64,000 bases of DNA. It comes from Begonia masoniana. Its lineage: Eukaryota; Streptophyta; Magnoliopsida; Cucurbitales; Begoniaceae. The stretch spans positions 24,273,432-24,337,431 of the forward strand of contig CM039509.1 of assembly GCA_022432975.1 (NCBI GenBank). Direction: 5' to 3'. The notes beneath the pieces are model-generated. The model was not told the DNA's origin and did no database searches. It saw only the letters and a program-made list of their open reading frames with translations. Numbering within the stretch: the stretch's first letter is position 1; each line of letters opens with the position of its first letter. The translations under genes were made by a program, and so were the position numbers. Below, one piece after another: positions 1 through 12,593 of this stretch.

Positions 1-11
1 TTTGCCAAAAA

Positions 12-1218
12 ATGCCAAAGGAGGAGATTGTAAATACAAAGATATTACAAATATGTTGGCATTGATTTTTTTGGCAATATATATATATATATATATATGG
101 AAATAATATGTTATTTCATTATTGATAATTTATTCCTTGGTGATCAATAAATATTGTATTCAGATTATTGCAAGGCTTCATATTAACTATCATGAAGATT
201 CTGTGGAAGAGAAAAATAAGGAAACAAGAATATTATGAAAGTTATTGAAAAAAGCTAAAGACATTTACTTTTTGGAAAAAGTTTGTTTTGATAAGCCGAT
301 TTGATGGAGATTTGGTGAAATCTGTTGGGCTTCGAGTTCCCATGAATAATGGGATGCTTTCCTAATTTTTTGGATGCATATCCAAGTTGTTGGAGATACT
401 TTCCTAAAGTGTCACTCGGTGTGTCACTCAACCGAATTTGTTAAGATTTGTTTTCCTTAATTCTTATGGTGTTATATCTAATTTGGTAACTGAACTGAAT
501 CGAAGATATGGAAGCTACCAATGATATTTAAAGCTTTCGTTTCTGTGAAAGCTGTTGACGACGGAGTTTTGATTTTCACGAGAGAAGGTTTCTTCGTTTT
601 CCAAGCCGTCGCTTTTCTTTCACTCCCAACGTTTCTGCGTATGGGTATGTGATTGTTTTACACACTCTTCTTATGTTGTGGATTGAATTGATTTATTGAG
701 TGTGTTGAGTATTGCGTCCGAAGACAATGTGTTAGTGTTCAAGACGGTGTTCCAGGAGGCAATCTTCTTTGTTCTTCATTGAAGCTCAGTCTCAGGAGGA
801 GACTGCATCCGAACTCGGGAGGAGTTCTGTTTTTAGACAATGGGAGATTGTCACTTTGATCGTGGGTAAAGGGATCTTGCCATAACACAGATTCCGGGAG
901 AAATCAACAACAAGGGGATCTTGTTGTTTTCTAGATCTCGGGAGAGGTCCATCTTAAGTCGAGGGGAGCTCGCAAAAACAGTTTCATTGGGGAAGTTAGC
1001 TAGAGGCGGCGACAAAGATAAGAGCGAGTCTTTATTTGTATAAGTTTGATTGTCTTGTAACTTTGTGAACTCAAAGAAATATTTTTATATCTGGGCGTGG
1101 CCCCGCAGACGTAGGCTTGTTGTCGAACTGCGTTACCAACCTTCTGTGTCATTTATTTCCGCATATTTATAATGTCCATCATTTCATTAATAATCGGTGT
1201 CACACAAAGTTCCTTGTG
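12..1218 (+). mobile_element. 3' end and LTR of a copia-like retrotransposon, cut by window edge
   Basis: A purine-rich tract (AAAGGAGGAGAT, about 17-28) precedes a sequence starting TGTAAATAC at 29, the layout of a polypurine tract followed by a 3' LTR. The body contains a (TA)n run at about 76-98. Near its end is a CGTGGCCCCGCAGACGTAGG stretch (about 1096-1115), a motif type common close to the ends of plant copia LTRs. The right end is not sharp. It is placed near 1218 because the sequence after that aligns with the start of duplicate copy B (from 42831). No coding part lies in the window, so the lineage is not assigned. Confidence 0.6.
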
Positions 1219-1977
1219 TGACATCGCATAACTAATCGTAATCTTTCAAGATCCATAGTCCTATTCAGAAAAAAAAAAGATTTCAAAGATCGACCCCTAG
1301 GATGATGCAACGGTAGGTCTAATTAGCTGAAGTCCATAAATCACTTGGTGTAAAAAGAACTTGTGAAACCAATAATTATTAAGAGACAAATCAAGCTTAC
1401 AATAATTTTTTTTACCATCAAATCATCTTCAAGAGAATCAGTTGTTCATGGATCAATGTACGTTTCCTCGATTATTTATCAACAAAATATATATGGTTTT
1501 AAGATATTTGCATAATCAATTCACATAGTAAACAAGATCCAAAATAATCCATCGGAGAGAAGTCCTTGTGCCCGTTGAACTCCATCGTGCTTGCCATGTA
1601 TGTTTACGAGATCATTACTAAAGGTTTAGCGCTCGCCTCAAAGAAAAGTTATTTAATTTTACTCGCTTTATAAAAATACTGCTACTAGCACATAATATTG
1701 TTAAAGATGGACAGAACTAGACCAAACCAATAGAACTGACCAAACCGTGGAGTTTGGTTTCAATAGGTCTTGTACTTGTGTAAACATTAAGGAAAGTTTT
1801 CATCTATGGTTTGATTCTTGATTTTAAATGCAAACAATCAATATAATCGAGCTAAATGGTAGAGTCAATAAAATATTTATTTTAACAATTTTAACCAAAC
1901 TGAAATCAAACTGAATCTTAATGTTAAGCTTGATTTGGTTCCTCCTTATCACCTGGTTAGGTTATAGTTTTATTTAT
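1219..1977. repeat. Tandem-duplication copy A, segment 1 (non-coding)
   Basis: This stretch aligns with 42831-43919 in the same orientation (for example GATCGACCC-TAGGATGATG near 1290 and 42884). Copy B has about 450 extra bases (42957-43407), and copy A has two short extra stretches near 1706-1770 and 1825-1895. No coding sequence is seen. Copy A is interrupted at 1977, exactly where copy B is continuous at 43919, by the MULE that follows. Confidence 0.8.
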
Positions 1978-2233
1978 GGAAAAGTTCAATTTTGTAGCGA
2001 CCCTAACACTGTACCCTTATTTTTCCGTATTATTTTTTTTATCCTTATAAACTTTGTAACGTTTGAGCGAAATTTAAATCGTTGAAACATTTATATCGTT
2101 CAAAGGATAAAAGAAAACGTCGAAAACCATTTAAGAAAAACTTAATAAAAACCAATTAAATAAAACCTTAAACAATTAAAGGCATCGGCCAAAAAGACTG
2201 GAGGGCAAAAGTGTCAAAGCAAGAAAACAAGAT

Positions 2234-2456
2234 GGCCGATCGATCGGCCCCTTAATGGGCGATCGATCGCCCCTCACATAACCGATCGATCGGGTGAAGA
2301 CAGCCGATCGATCGGCTCATGTTCGGTTTCCAGAATGTGTTGCCGAACCTACAAACTGATCGTTCGCCCCTCCCTTGGCGAACGATCACATAACTCTCTG
2401 ATTTTCCAGAGAGTTCTGCGTTCGAACACCTAACCTTAGGCGTTCGATCGCCCCAC
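2234..2456. repeat. Cluster of perfect palindromes and hairpins in the LTR remnant
   Basis: Three 16-bp perfect palindromes share the core GATCGATC: GGCCGATCGATCGGCC (2234-2249), GGGCGATCGATCGCCC (2257-2272) and AGCCGATCGATCGGCT (2302-2317). A 12-bp one lies at 2282-2293. They are followed by an inverted repeat TGATCGTTCGCC / GGCGAACGATCA (2358-2388) and the hairpin CTCTCTG / CAGAGAG (about 2394-2413). The TR-GAG LTRs carry a diverged hairpin cluster at the equivalent place (17990-18225, 34927-35162). Confidence 0.9.
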
Positions 2457-3534
2457 ATTTATTTTTCCCCCTTCCTTCCAAACTTCCTGCACATTGCAAT
2501 TACACACACAATCACAATTACACCTCACACTTCACAACGTTCATCCACACATCTTTCCCTTCGTTAACTTATTTCTAAACATATCTCGTAACGACACTTA
2601 AACTTCCATACGATCCTCACTCCACTAAATCACCCAAAACCGACTCAAAAAATATTTAAAACGAAATCAATTTTCATGAAAACGAACTGCATGGTTCTAT
2701 TTAAAAACTAAACAATTCCTCCGGTTTAAAAAGAAACTCCAAACAGTTACATACATCCAATAAAAACCTTAACAAAACATTTTATAAAACGGTTTACCAA
2801 AACGTTCAGAACATCAATTTATTTATCTGTCAACTAACCAGATTCCAAGCACCCTAATATGTTCAATCTATACAGTTACTTCTACGACCTAATTATCGTG
2901 TCCCCAAAATACTTACGTACATCCCCACTGGTTAAAAGGCGCATCGACTGCCCAGCACACTCCCGCGGGCCATCCTCCTTCAACTGCACATTCCTCGGGT
3001 GGAGGGATATCGTCCTCACCTATATCAAGATCACCTACACCATGTAACGACCCCGGCCAGGAGCCGTCACGTGTTCATATTCTTTCATTAATCGTTTGCT
3101 TGACTTTTACTATTATTACATTCACTTACTATCTCTCAACAGACTTTCACATTTTACATATACCCTTTTTTTTCTAAACTGGTAATAGAGACGCAGAACC
3201 ATTAAGGAAGACGAACCCTCTCGTGCCCGACTTCCCACGCCTCGTCGGCTCAACTTTCACAGAGTCGAGCGACTAGACTCCGTCATTGGCTTCTTGACAA
3301 TTTCGGGAAAAGAGGAGGTGCCCTCAAATTCTCTTAACATAATACCACTCGGGTTTGCATGGGTTGCATGCGTTGACAACCCTCAGAAATTTAGTCGTCC
3401 GGTCATCACGTGCATTACGCGTGACTCGCTTAACATCGCCTAAAAGGAGACATCTTCCGGTGGGCATGTGGGTCTCGCGTGCTAAATTAAAAACATCATC
3501 CGGTCGCTAATCGACAAAACACATTTTACATCTT

Positions 3535-3825
3535 CCTGTGACGTCATCCGGAAGACTAAACCATCATACAACTATCCCTCGGCATCTGCCGATGACGTCA
3601 ACCGGAAGACTAAACTATCAAACAATTCACCTTCGGCATCTGCCGATGACGTCAACCGGAAGACTAAACCATCAAACAATTCACCTTCGGCATCTGCCGA
3701 TGACGTCAATCCGGAAGACTAAACCATCAACAACTATTCTTTCGGCATCTGCCGATGACGTCAGCCGGAAGACTAAACCAACAAACAACTAACTCTCGGC
3801 ATCTGCCGATGACGTCAACCGGAAG
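3535..3825. repeat. About 55-bp tandem array with TGACGTCA, left LTR of gypsy B
   Basis: Six head-to-tail units of about 53-57 bp. Five contain CATCTGCCGATGACGTCA followed by CCGGAAGACTAAACCATC; the first has only the TGACGTCA part. TGACGTCA is the palindromic core bound by plant bZIP factors. The units differ by small substitutions and one- or two-base indels. The threonine- and histidine-rich reading frame across it is an artefact of the repeat. Confidence 0.95.
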
Positions 3826-4187
3826 ATTTCCTCATCCAGCTTCCGTCCTACGGTAGAGAACACTAAATCATCAAAGGACTCCTTCCAAATGGAAGAAAAC
3901 ACAACTCATCCAAATGCATATAACGGAAGACTTATGCAACAGATCATTTATAATCTATATAATCATTCCCTGACTCAGTGATCCACTAGACAGTTTCAAA
4001 GCTCAACGTTTTAAAATAATCTCATCATATTTAAACTACCATATCCTTTAACATACTGTAACATAAGAGTCTTAACCAGGGGTCATAAGTCGCCTCTCCA
4101 GTCCCGCACTGTCACCTTGAGCATCCTCCAGCAACCAGCCTTAAGCATCCTCTTTGAACATAACATCCTCACCTGAACCTTCTTCAC

Positions 4188-4891
4188 CTACACCATAAGG
4201 TTTAACTATAAGCCTAATGCTTAGTAAGGAATGCATGCTGACAGATATACATGAGTACACAATTTAAAGAGACATAATTCATAAACCATTCTTCATTCAT
4301 GTTCATCTTTATCATTTACATAACATGTATTAAGGCAGGGAACGAGGGAGGAAGACAGGGGTACATAGTCATTTGCCTATCGCGGCAGTCGTACATAATC
4401 ATTTGCCTATCGCGGCAATCATGATACATCACTCGGCCTCCCCAGTGGGAGAATTCGCGAGCCATACATATCATTACTCGGCCTCTGCCAGTGGGAGATT
4501 TCGCGAGTCATACATATCATTAACTCGGCCTCCATCAGTGGGAGAATTCGCGAGTCATACATATCATTAACTCGGCCTCCACCAGTGGGAGAATTCGCGA
4601 GTCATACATAACATAGTCTTTTCCCCGTTCTGCACTTAATCATGGTTACATTTACTTTTCATGTTCTCTACTTAATCATAAACGTGGGCATAATGCATAG
4701 ACATGAGGTTCATAGAGAAAAGTCATACCATAAGGACAAGTAGAACATCCTGTAACTTTACATTTACTTACACAACTTCTTCATATCGTGGAAATAACAA
4801 ATCATAGTCAACAAGCTAACATCTCAGTGATTTCCTAATACCCTTGCGGTGTAGGGCCCTAGTGGCCGGAAATCTTAACACATTCACTTAC
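4188..4891 (-). other. Predicted leader intron in gypsy B 3' LTR
   Basis: Same donor (CCAG/GTAAGTG, intron from 4891) and acceptor (GTGTAG/GTGAAG, intron to 4188) as the 5' LTR. Carried here as the 3' copy of the repeat. Confidence 0.4.
4425..4615. repeat. About 50-bp tandem array, left LTR of gypsy B
   Basis: Four units built from ACTCGGCCTCC, CAGTGGGAGAATTCGCGAG and TCATACATATCATTA. They lie between the predicted donor (4891) and acceptor (4188) of the LTR intron-like segment. The counterpart in the other LTR is 11593-11780. Confidence 0.9.
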
Positions 4892-5416
4892 CTGGATTCC
4901 TTAGCAATCCGAACTTCCTCTCTTTAACTTCTTCACCTAAAACATGTACATTACAGTAGTTAAAACAAAGTCCTAGTAGTCCTAATCATAAACCACCCTA
5001 GGATCTAATAGCTAAAGTCATTCCGATTCCTCTGTTTGACACACTGCAGTCTGAAATCCGAAACTAGGTGGACAGGTTTTACCATTGATTAAATCCGAGT
5101 TGGTTACTTAAAATGCTCAGAATCGATTCGGGATGACATTTCTACTCTCAGATTTTAAAAAAAGTCTCAAACTACTCGGCCACTGCTAAAAATCCGAACT
5201 CAGTGCCGAGCTGAAAATAGAGCTCTATTTACTAATGAATGACTACATTGTCCATTTCATACCTCGGGTGTGGATTTGCAGAGAAGAGCAAGCTCGAAAC
5301 CAGCCGTCGGTAAAGGGAAGTTCTGGTAGCCGAGAGCAAGAACTTGGGAGAGAAGAAATCGCCGAGAGGGAATGTCGGCTACAGTGGTAATAAATGAGGT
5401 TTAAGGTTTCCATTTC

Positions 5417-5425
5417 CTATTTATA
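5417..5425 (-). promoter_or_regulatory. TATA-like box in gypsy B 3' LTR
   Basis: Minus-strand TATAAATAG about 160 bases inside the upstream edge of the LTR. The same box is at 12585-12593 in the 5' LTR, and TATAAAAAG occupies the equivalent place in gypsy C. Position and conservation suggest the element's Pol II promoter. Confidence 0.6.
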
Positions 5426-5627
5426 CTAAATCCATCGATTTTAATTACAAAACTGCCACCCAACCTAGTTTCACACAACTTGTAATAAATTTGTCTTAAC
5501 ATTAAATTTTAAATCATAAAGGTTAAATAAGAGGGTGACAATGAAAATGGTCAGAAAATCACCTGGCCGAAATGTCGGGTGTTACATCCACCCCTCCTTA
5601 AACAAAATTTTCGTCCTCGAAAATTGC

Positions 5628-8600
5628 TCAAGCAAACAACTCAGGATATTTGTCCAACATCTCCTGCTGTCCTTCCCATGTGGCTTCTTCAATGCCGTGA
5701 TTTGTCCATAAAACTTTCACCAATGGGATCTCTTTGTTCCTCAGAGTCTTGACTGCATATTCCAATATCTGTATCGGTTTCTCCTCATATTCCAGTGTCG
5801 GCTCTAAACCAATATCCGATGGCTGGATGACCTGCATCGGGTCACGCATGCACTTCCTTAACATTGACACATGGAAGACATTATGAACTTTATCCAACGA
5901 TGGGGGCAGTTGCAGTCTGTAAGCCGTACTCCCGATTTTTGCCAAGACAGGGAAGGGTCCAATAAATCTAGGATTAAGTTTTCCCTTCTTGCCAAATCTT
6001 AAGACTCCTCTAAATGGTGACACCTTTAAAAATACTTCATCCCCTACTGAAAACTCGAGTTCCCTTCTCCTTTGATCTGCATAACACTTCTGCCGGCTTT
6101 GTGCAGTCATCATTCTTTTCCGAATAGTGGCAATCTTATCTGACATTTGCTGCAGAATATCAGGTCCAAGAAGTTTTGTTTCACCAACCTCGTCCCAGTA
6201 AAGGGGTGACCTACATTTCCTACCATACAGTGCTTCATAAGGTGCCATACCGATGGTGGACTGATAACTGTTATTGTAGGAGAACTCAACCAGAGGTAAA
6301 TGTCTACTCCAAGTTGTCTGAAAGTCAAGTACACATGCTCTCAACATATCTTCGAGTATTTGAATCGTCCTTTCTGACTGGCCATCGGTCTGTGGGTGAA
6401 AAGCTGTGCTGAAGGATAACTTTGTACCTAATGTGCCTTGCAAACTTTTCCAGAATCGAGAGGTAAACCTGGGGTCACGGTCAGAGACAATGGATACTGG
6501 GATCCCATGCAACCTAATAATTTCCTGAACATAAAGATCAGCAAATTGGTCCATCGTATAGGTGGTCCTTACAGGTAAGAAATGGGCCGATTTCGTCAGT
6601 CTATCCACCACAACCCAAATACAATCATGCCCTTTAGTCGTCTTAGGTAGTCCTACTACGAAATCCATAGCTATGTGTTCCCACTTCCACTCGGGAATAG
6701 GCAACGGCTGAAGAGTACCTCCTGGACGTTGGTGCTCGGCTTTGACTTGTTGGCATACTAAACAGGACTCTACATACTTAGCAACATCCCTTTTTAGGTT
6801 AGGCCACCAGTACTGTAACTTCAGGTCTCGGTACATCTTGGTGCAGCCAGGATGTACAGAAAAGGAAGAGGAGTGCGCCTCAGCCAAGATCAACTTACGC
6901 AATTCCACATCATTAGGAATGCACCACCGATTTCTAAACCTCAGGATCCCATCCTTGGAGATACTGAACTCGGAGGTGGTGTCCTTCAACTTATCCATCA
7001 TGCTGATATTTTCCACTGAATCCTTCTGTTGTGCATCCTTGATCTTTTCCAAAATTGTTGGTTGAATAGTTAACTCAGCGAGCAAGACTGATAACTCTGG
7101 AATTATCTCCAAGTCAAATTTCTGAACTTCTGTTCTTAAGGGTATAGACATGGTTGAAACCACGGGCTGCATTGTTGTTGACATCCTACTCAACGCATCA
7201 GCTACAGAGTTAGCCTTCCCGGGGTGATACTTGATCTCAAAATCATAATCCTTGACAAATTCCAACCAACGTCTCTGTCTCATGTTCAATTCCTTCTGCG
7301 TGAAGAGGTACTTTAGACTTTTATGGTCAGAAAACACCTCACATTGCTGTCCATATAAATAGTGTCTCTAAATCTTCAAGGCAAAAACAACAGCAGCTAA
7401 TTCTAGATCATGAGTGGGGTAATTTTGCTCGTAACTCTTTAGCTGCCTAGAAGCATACGCTATAACTTTACCCTCTTGCATCAGAACGCAACCTAAACCG
7501 ACTTTAGACGCATCACAGTAAACACTAAATTTTCCTTCTTCGGTTGGGAGGGTCAATACAGGGGCTGTTGTTAACTTCAGTTTTAACGTCTGGAAGCTGT
7601 CTTCACAGGCTTCAGTCCAAGAATACTTAATGTCCTTCTTTGTCAAACCTGTCAGGGGTTTAGCTATCGTGGAAAATCCCTTGATGAACTTCTTGTAATA
7701 GCCTGCCAATCCAAGGAAGCTGCGGACTTCGCCGGCATTCTTAGGTTGAGGCCAATCCTTTACTGCCTGAACTTTGGTCGGGTCTACAGATATGCCATTA
7801 GCAGAAACTACATGGCCAAGGAAATTAACCTCATCTAACCAAAACTCACACTTAGACAGTTTGGCGTAAAGTTGATGCTCCTTCAATGTCGTCAAAACTA
7901 CTTTCAAATGTTCTTCATGGTCAGCCACAGTTCGGGAATATATCAAGATATCATCTATGAATACAATCACAAACTTATCCAAATACTCAAGAAACACACG
8001 GTTCATTAGATCCATAAAAGCGGCAGGGGCGTTTGTCAATCCAAACGACATGACTAAGAATTCATAATGTCCATAGCGGGTTCTGAAGGCTGTCTTTGGT
8101 ATATCTCCTTCCTTAACCTTCAGTTGGTAATAACCCGAACGTAAATCTATCTTTGAAAATACCTTAGCTCCTTGCAATTGGTCAAACAAATCGTCGATCC
8201 TGGGTAAGGGGTACCTATTCTTGATTGTCAACTTATTTAGTTCCCTGTAGTCTATGCACATTCTAAGAGAACCATCCTTCTTCCTTACAAATAAGACTGG
8301 TGCACCCCAAGGAGAACTGCTGGGGCGAATAAATCCCTTGTCAACCAATTCCTGCAGTTGAACCTTCAATTCTTTCAACTCAACAGGTGCCATACGGTAA
8401 GGATTCTTAGATACAGGTGATGCCTCGGGGTATGTATCAATTACAAACTCTATCTCTCTATCGGGTGGTATACCCGGTAAATCATCTAAGAATGTCTCGG
8501 GAAACTCTCGGACTATAGGAATATCCTGTATCTCAATTTTATTCTTCACCCGGTCATCTATTACACTAGCCAGGTAGCTCTCACAACCACCTCTCAGCAT

Positions 8601-10049
8601 TCGGTATATTTCTAGTGAGGATATAATTGGTATCTTACTTATTTTAGGAATAGCTTGGAAGGAATAATGATTATCATTTGGGGGTCTAAAATCAACTACT
8701 CCAGATCTACAACTTATCGTGGCATGATGTCTAAATAACCAATCCATCCCTAATATCACCTCATACCCCTTTATGTCAATGACAATTAACTCCGCATAGA
8801 GATCCTTATCCCCTAACGACACGACGTCACCCTTAACAATCTGTTCTGAATGTAGGGACTTCCCTGATGGCAACACAACACTATATGACCTTTCAGCTGG
8901 TAAAGGTCCTATGTTATGTTTGCATACAAACAAAGTTGATATAAACGAGTGTGTGGCCCCTGTATCAATAAGTGTATAAGCAGCAAAACCGCAGATCATG
9001 ATAGTACTTGATATGACTGTATGCTGAATAGCTCCCTCATCTTCCATCAACGCATACACTCTGGGTACAACCCTTGCACGGTTTGGGTCTGGAGGCATGG
9101 GACAATCTCTGACCATGTGTCCGGTCTTATCACACCTGAAACACTGGCCAGAAAGCAGCTTGCACTCACCAGGGTGGTTCCTCTGACATGTAGGGCATAG
9201 AGGCGCCAGAGGTCTCTTTCCTTTTCCCTGGTCATCATTCTGGTTGAGGGGCCTCTTCGTACCATGCTGCTGTTGCTGCGGTCCCCTATTCTGTCGTGGC
9301 TGCCAACCCTTGTTCTGACGTGGTGGCGGTTGAGTGTCTTTAATGAGTTTCTTTGGCTGTTCGCGCTGTGCGTATGCTGTCATTTCTGCCTCCTCTAGCT
9401 CCAAGGCCTTAGCCGTCACATCCCCATAAGGTACATTATGTATCCCAGCAGTCTTCACTTTCATGTACAGACTTGGCTTCAGTCCTTGAACAAACTGGTA
9501 AATCTTATCTTCCTCATCCTCAATCATACGGGGAGCAAACCGTGACAAAGCATCAAATTCACATATATAATCCGTCACAGAGCCGGTTTGTCGTAGATTC
9601 ATGAACTCCTTCTTCTTGTTGGCCCGAACAGTCCTATTGAAGTACTTGTCAAAGAAGGCAGTCTTGAACATCCCCCAGGTCATAGCTTCGGCATTAGTGG
9701 TGCTCTGGATCGAGTCCCACCAATGCCTTGCACTTAACTCCAAATGAAAGACAGCATAGGTGACCTTATCCCCTTCGTCAACCTTTGCATACTTAAACAT
9801 ATCTTCAATCTTTCGGATCCACTCCTCAGCATGGATAGGATCTGAAACATACCCATTAAACACCGGGGGTCGAAGCCGGTGGAAGCGCTCACCCCCATGA
9901 TCATGAGTTGCGTTAGTACTGGAGTTGCCTTGTTCTTCTCTAGCTGTCATCAGTCGTTCTATCTGGTGAGATTGGCGCATGACCAACTCAGTCAACTGAG
10001 CGATAGCATTGCTATCCTCATTGGTCTCTCTTTGTTGACCTCTAACCAT
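5628..10049 (-). pseudogene. gag-pol: Gypsy B gag-pol polyprotein, one in-frame stop
   Basis: A single frame of about 1,470 codons is broken only by TAG at 7368-7370, in the RNase H region, where gypsy C has Trp. The start at 10049 is chosen because its first residues match the start in gypsy C; the frame is open 18 codons further upstream. Order: capsid-type gag; a CX2CX4HX4C zinc knuckle (9102-9143); aspartic protease with D-T-G-A (8958-8966); reverse transcriptase with F-I-D-D (IDDI at 7947-7958); RNase H; integrase with an HHCC-type finger (about 6740-6860) and DD35E core; and a C-terminal chromodomain-like tail (about 5630-5760). This order and the tail fit Tekay/Del chromoviruses. Loss of one Trp codon suggests very recent inactivation. 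Confidence 0.9.
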
Positions 10050-10195
10050 CTTGGGATTCCTAGACAAATCATTACAGGCATAACTTAACTTAATGACATA
10101 CATGAAATCATAAATACTTACAGTTGCTGAGGTGTGCTCAAGTGACAGTCAGTGCTGGAAGGCAGTCTGCAGAATCGGTTTTAGAACCTGGTTTT

Positions 10196-10211
10196 GCTTT
10201 GATACCACAAT
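10196..10211 (-). promoter_or_regulatory. Primer binding site of gypsy B
   Basis: Minus-strand TGGTATCAAAGC sits three bases from the LTR edge and is complementary to the 3' end of initiator tRNA-Met, the usual primer of plant LTR elements. Confidence 0.85.
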
Positions 10212-10702
10212 TGTAACGACCCCGGCCAGGAGCCGTCACGTGTTCATATTCTTTCATTAATCGTTTGCTTGACTTTTACTATTATTACATTCACTTACTA
10301 TCTCTCAACAGACTTTCACATTTTACATATACCCTTTTTTTTCTAAACTGGTAATAGAGACGCAGAACCATTAAGGAAGACGAACACTCTCGTGCCCGAC
10401 TTCCCACGCCTCGTCGGCTCAATTTTCACAGAGTCGAGCGACTAGACTCGGTCATTGGCTTCTTGACAATTTCGGGAAAAGAGGAGGTTCCCTCAAATTC
10501 TCTTAACATAATATCACTCGGGTTTGCATGGGTTGCATGCGTTGACAACCCTCAGAAATTTAGTCGTCCGGTCATCACGTGCATTACGCGTGACTCGCTT
10601 AACATCGCCTAAAAGGAGACATCTTCCGGTGGGCACGTGGGTCTCGCGTGCTAAATTAAAAACATCATCCGGTCGCTAATCGACAAAACACATTTTACAT
10701 CT

Positions 10703-10993
10703 TCCGGTGACGTCATCCGGAAGACTAAACCATCATACAACTATCCCTCGGCATCTGCCGATGACGTCAACCGGAAGACTAAACTATCAAACAATTCACC
10801 TTCGGCATCTGCCGATGACGTCAACCGGAAGACTAAACCATCAAACAATTCACCTTCGGCATCTGCCGATGACGTCAATCCGGAAGACTAAACCATCAAC
10901 AACTATTCTTTCGGCATCTGCCGATGACGTCAGCCGGAAGACTAAACCAACAAACAACTAACTCTCGGCATCTGCCGATGACGTCAACCGGAA
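10703..10993. repeat. About 55-bp tandem array with TGACGTCA, right LTR of gypsy B
   Basis: Same six-unit array as 3535-3825, with the same unit order and almost the same bases. It therefore predates this insertion. Confidence 0.95.
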
Positions 10994-11356
10994 GATTTCC
11001 TCATCCAGCTTCCGTCCTACGGTAGAGAACACTAAATCATCAAAGGACTCCTTCCAACTGGAAGAAAACACAACTCATCCAAATGCATATAACGGAAGAC
11101 TTATGCAACAGATCATTTATAATCTATATAATCATTCCCTGACTCAGTGATCCACTAGACAGTTTCAAAGCTCAACGTTTTAAAATAATCTCATCCTACT
11201 TAAACTACCATATCCTTTAACATACTGTAACATAAGAGTCTTAACCAGGGGTCATAAGTCGCCTCTCCAGTCCCGCACTGTCACCTTGAGCATCCTCCAG
11301 CAACCAGCCTTAAGCATCCTCTTTGAACATAACATCCTCACCTGAACCTTCTTCAC

Positions 11357-12060
11357 CTACACCATAAGGTTTAACTATAAGCCTAATGCTTAGTAAGGAA
11401 TGCATGCTGACAGATATACATGAGTACACAATTTAAAGAGACATAATTCATAAACCATTCTTCATTCATGTTCATCTTTATCATTTACATAACATGTATT
11501 AAGGCAGGGAACGAGGGAGGAAGACAGGGGTACATAGTCATTTGCCTATCGCGGCAGTCGTACATAATCATTTGCCTATCGCGGCAATCATGATACATCA
11601 CTCGGCCTCCCTAGTGGGAGAATTCGCGAGCCATACATATCATTACTCAGCCTCCACCAGTGGGAGATTTCGCGAGTCATACATATCATTAACTCGGCCT
11701 CCACCAGTGGGAGAATTCGCGAGTCATACATATCATTAACTCGGCCTCCACCAGTGGGAGAATTCGCGAGTCATACATAACATAGTCTTTTCCCCGTTCT
11801 GCACTTAATCATGGTTACATTTACTTTTCATGTTCTCTACTTAATCATAAACGTGGGCATAATGCATAGACATGAGGTTCATAGAGAAAAGTCATACCAT
11901 AAGGACAAGTAGAACATCCTGTAACTTTACATTTACTTACACAACTTCTTCATATCGTGGAAATAACAAATCATAGTCAACAAGCTAACATCTCAGTGAT
12001 TTCCTAATACCCTTGCGGTGTAGGGCCCTAGTGGCCGGAAATCTTAACACATTCACTTAC
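11357..12060 (-). other. Predicted leader intron in gypsy B 5' LTR
   Basis: On the minus strand CCAG precedes GTAAGTG at 12060, a near-ideal plant donor. Downstream, CCTTACTAAGC offers a branch-like TACTAA. TATGGTGTAG, with intron end at 11357, is followed by GTGAAG. Predicted length is 704 nt, the same in the other LTR (4188-4891). Equivalent signals occur in gypsy C and the TR-GAG LTRs although the rest of the LTRs has diverged. Splicing itself is inferred; only the signals are visible. Confidence 0.45.
11593..11780. repeat. About 50-bp tandem array, right LTR of gypsy B
   Basis: Four-unit counterpart of 4425-4615, with a few substitutions between the two LTRs. Confidence 0.9.
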
Positions 12061-12584
12061 CTGGATTCCTTAGCAATCCGAACTTCCTCTCTTTAACTTC
12101 TTCACCTAAAACATGTACATTACAGTAGTTAAAACAAAGTCCTAGTAGTCCTAATCATAAACCACCATAGGATCTAATAGCTAAAGTCATTCCGATTCCT
12201 CTGTTTGACACACTGCAGTCTGAAATCCGAAACTAGGTGGACAGGTTTTACCATTGATTAAATTCGAGTTGGTTACTTAAAATGCTCAGAATCGATTCGG
12301 GATGACTTTCTACTCTCAGATTTTAAAAAAAGTCTCAAACTACTCGGCCACTGCTAAAAATCCGAACTCAGTGCCGAGCTGAAAACAGAGCTCTATTTAC
12401 TAATGAATGACTACATTGTCCATTTCATACCTCGGGTGTGGATTTGCAGAGAAGAGCAAGCTCGAAACCAGCCGTCGGTAAAGGGAAGTTCTGGTAGCCG
12501 AGAGCAAGAACTTGGGAGAGAAGAAATCGCCGAGAGGGAATGTCGGCTACAATGGTAATAAATGAGGTTTAAGGTTTCCATTTC

Positions 12585-12593
12585 CTATTTATA
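12585..12593 (-). promoter_or_regulatory. TATA-like box in gypsy B 5' LTR
   Basis: Minus-strand TATAAATAG in the LTR that would drive the element's transcript. Only about 90 bases of LTR remain upstream because of the truncation at 12677. Confidence 0.6.

Larger units (their letters stand above)
3043..5586 (-). repeat. Gypsy B 3' LTR (full length)
   Basis: Begins TGTAACGACC and ends GTGTTACA on the plus strand, 2544 bp, next to the minus-strand polypurine tract at 5587-5599. It holds two tandem arrays (3535-3825 and 4425-4615), a TATA-like box and splice-like signals, described separately. Confidence 0.95.

Noticed and set aside
3538..3792. 84-codon frame rich in His, Thr and Leu, repeated exactly at 10707-10961
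   Set aside because: It is the 55-bp LTR array read through; the same holds for the 65-codon frames at 4373 and 11542.
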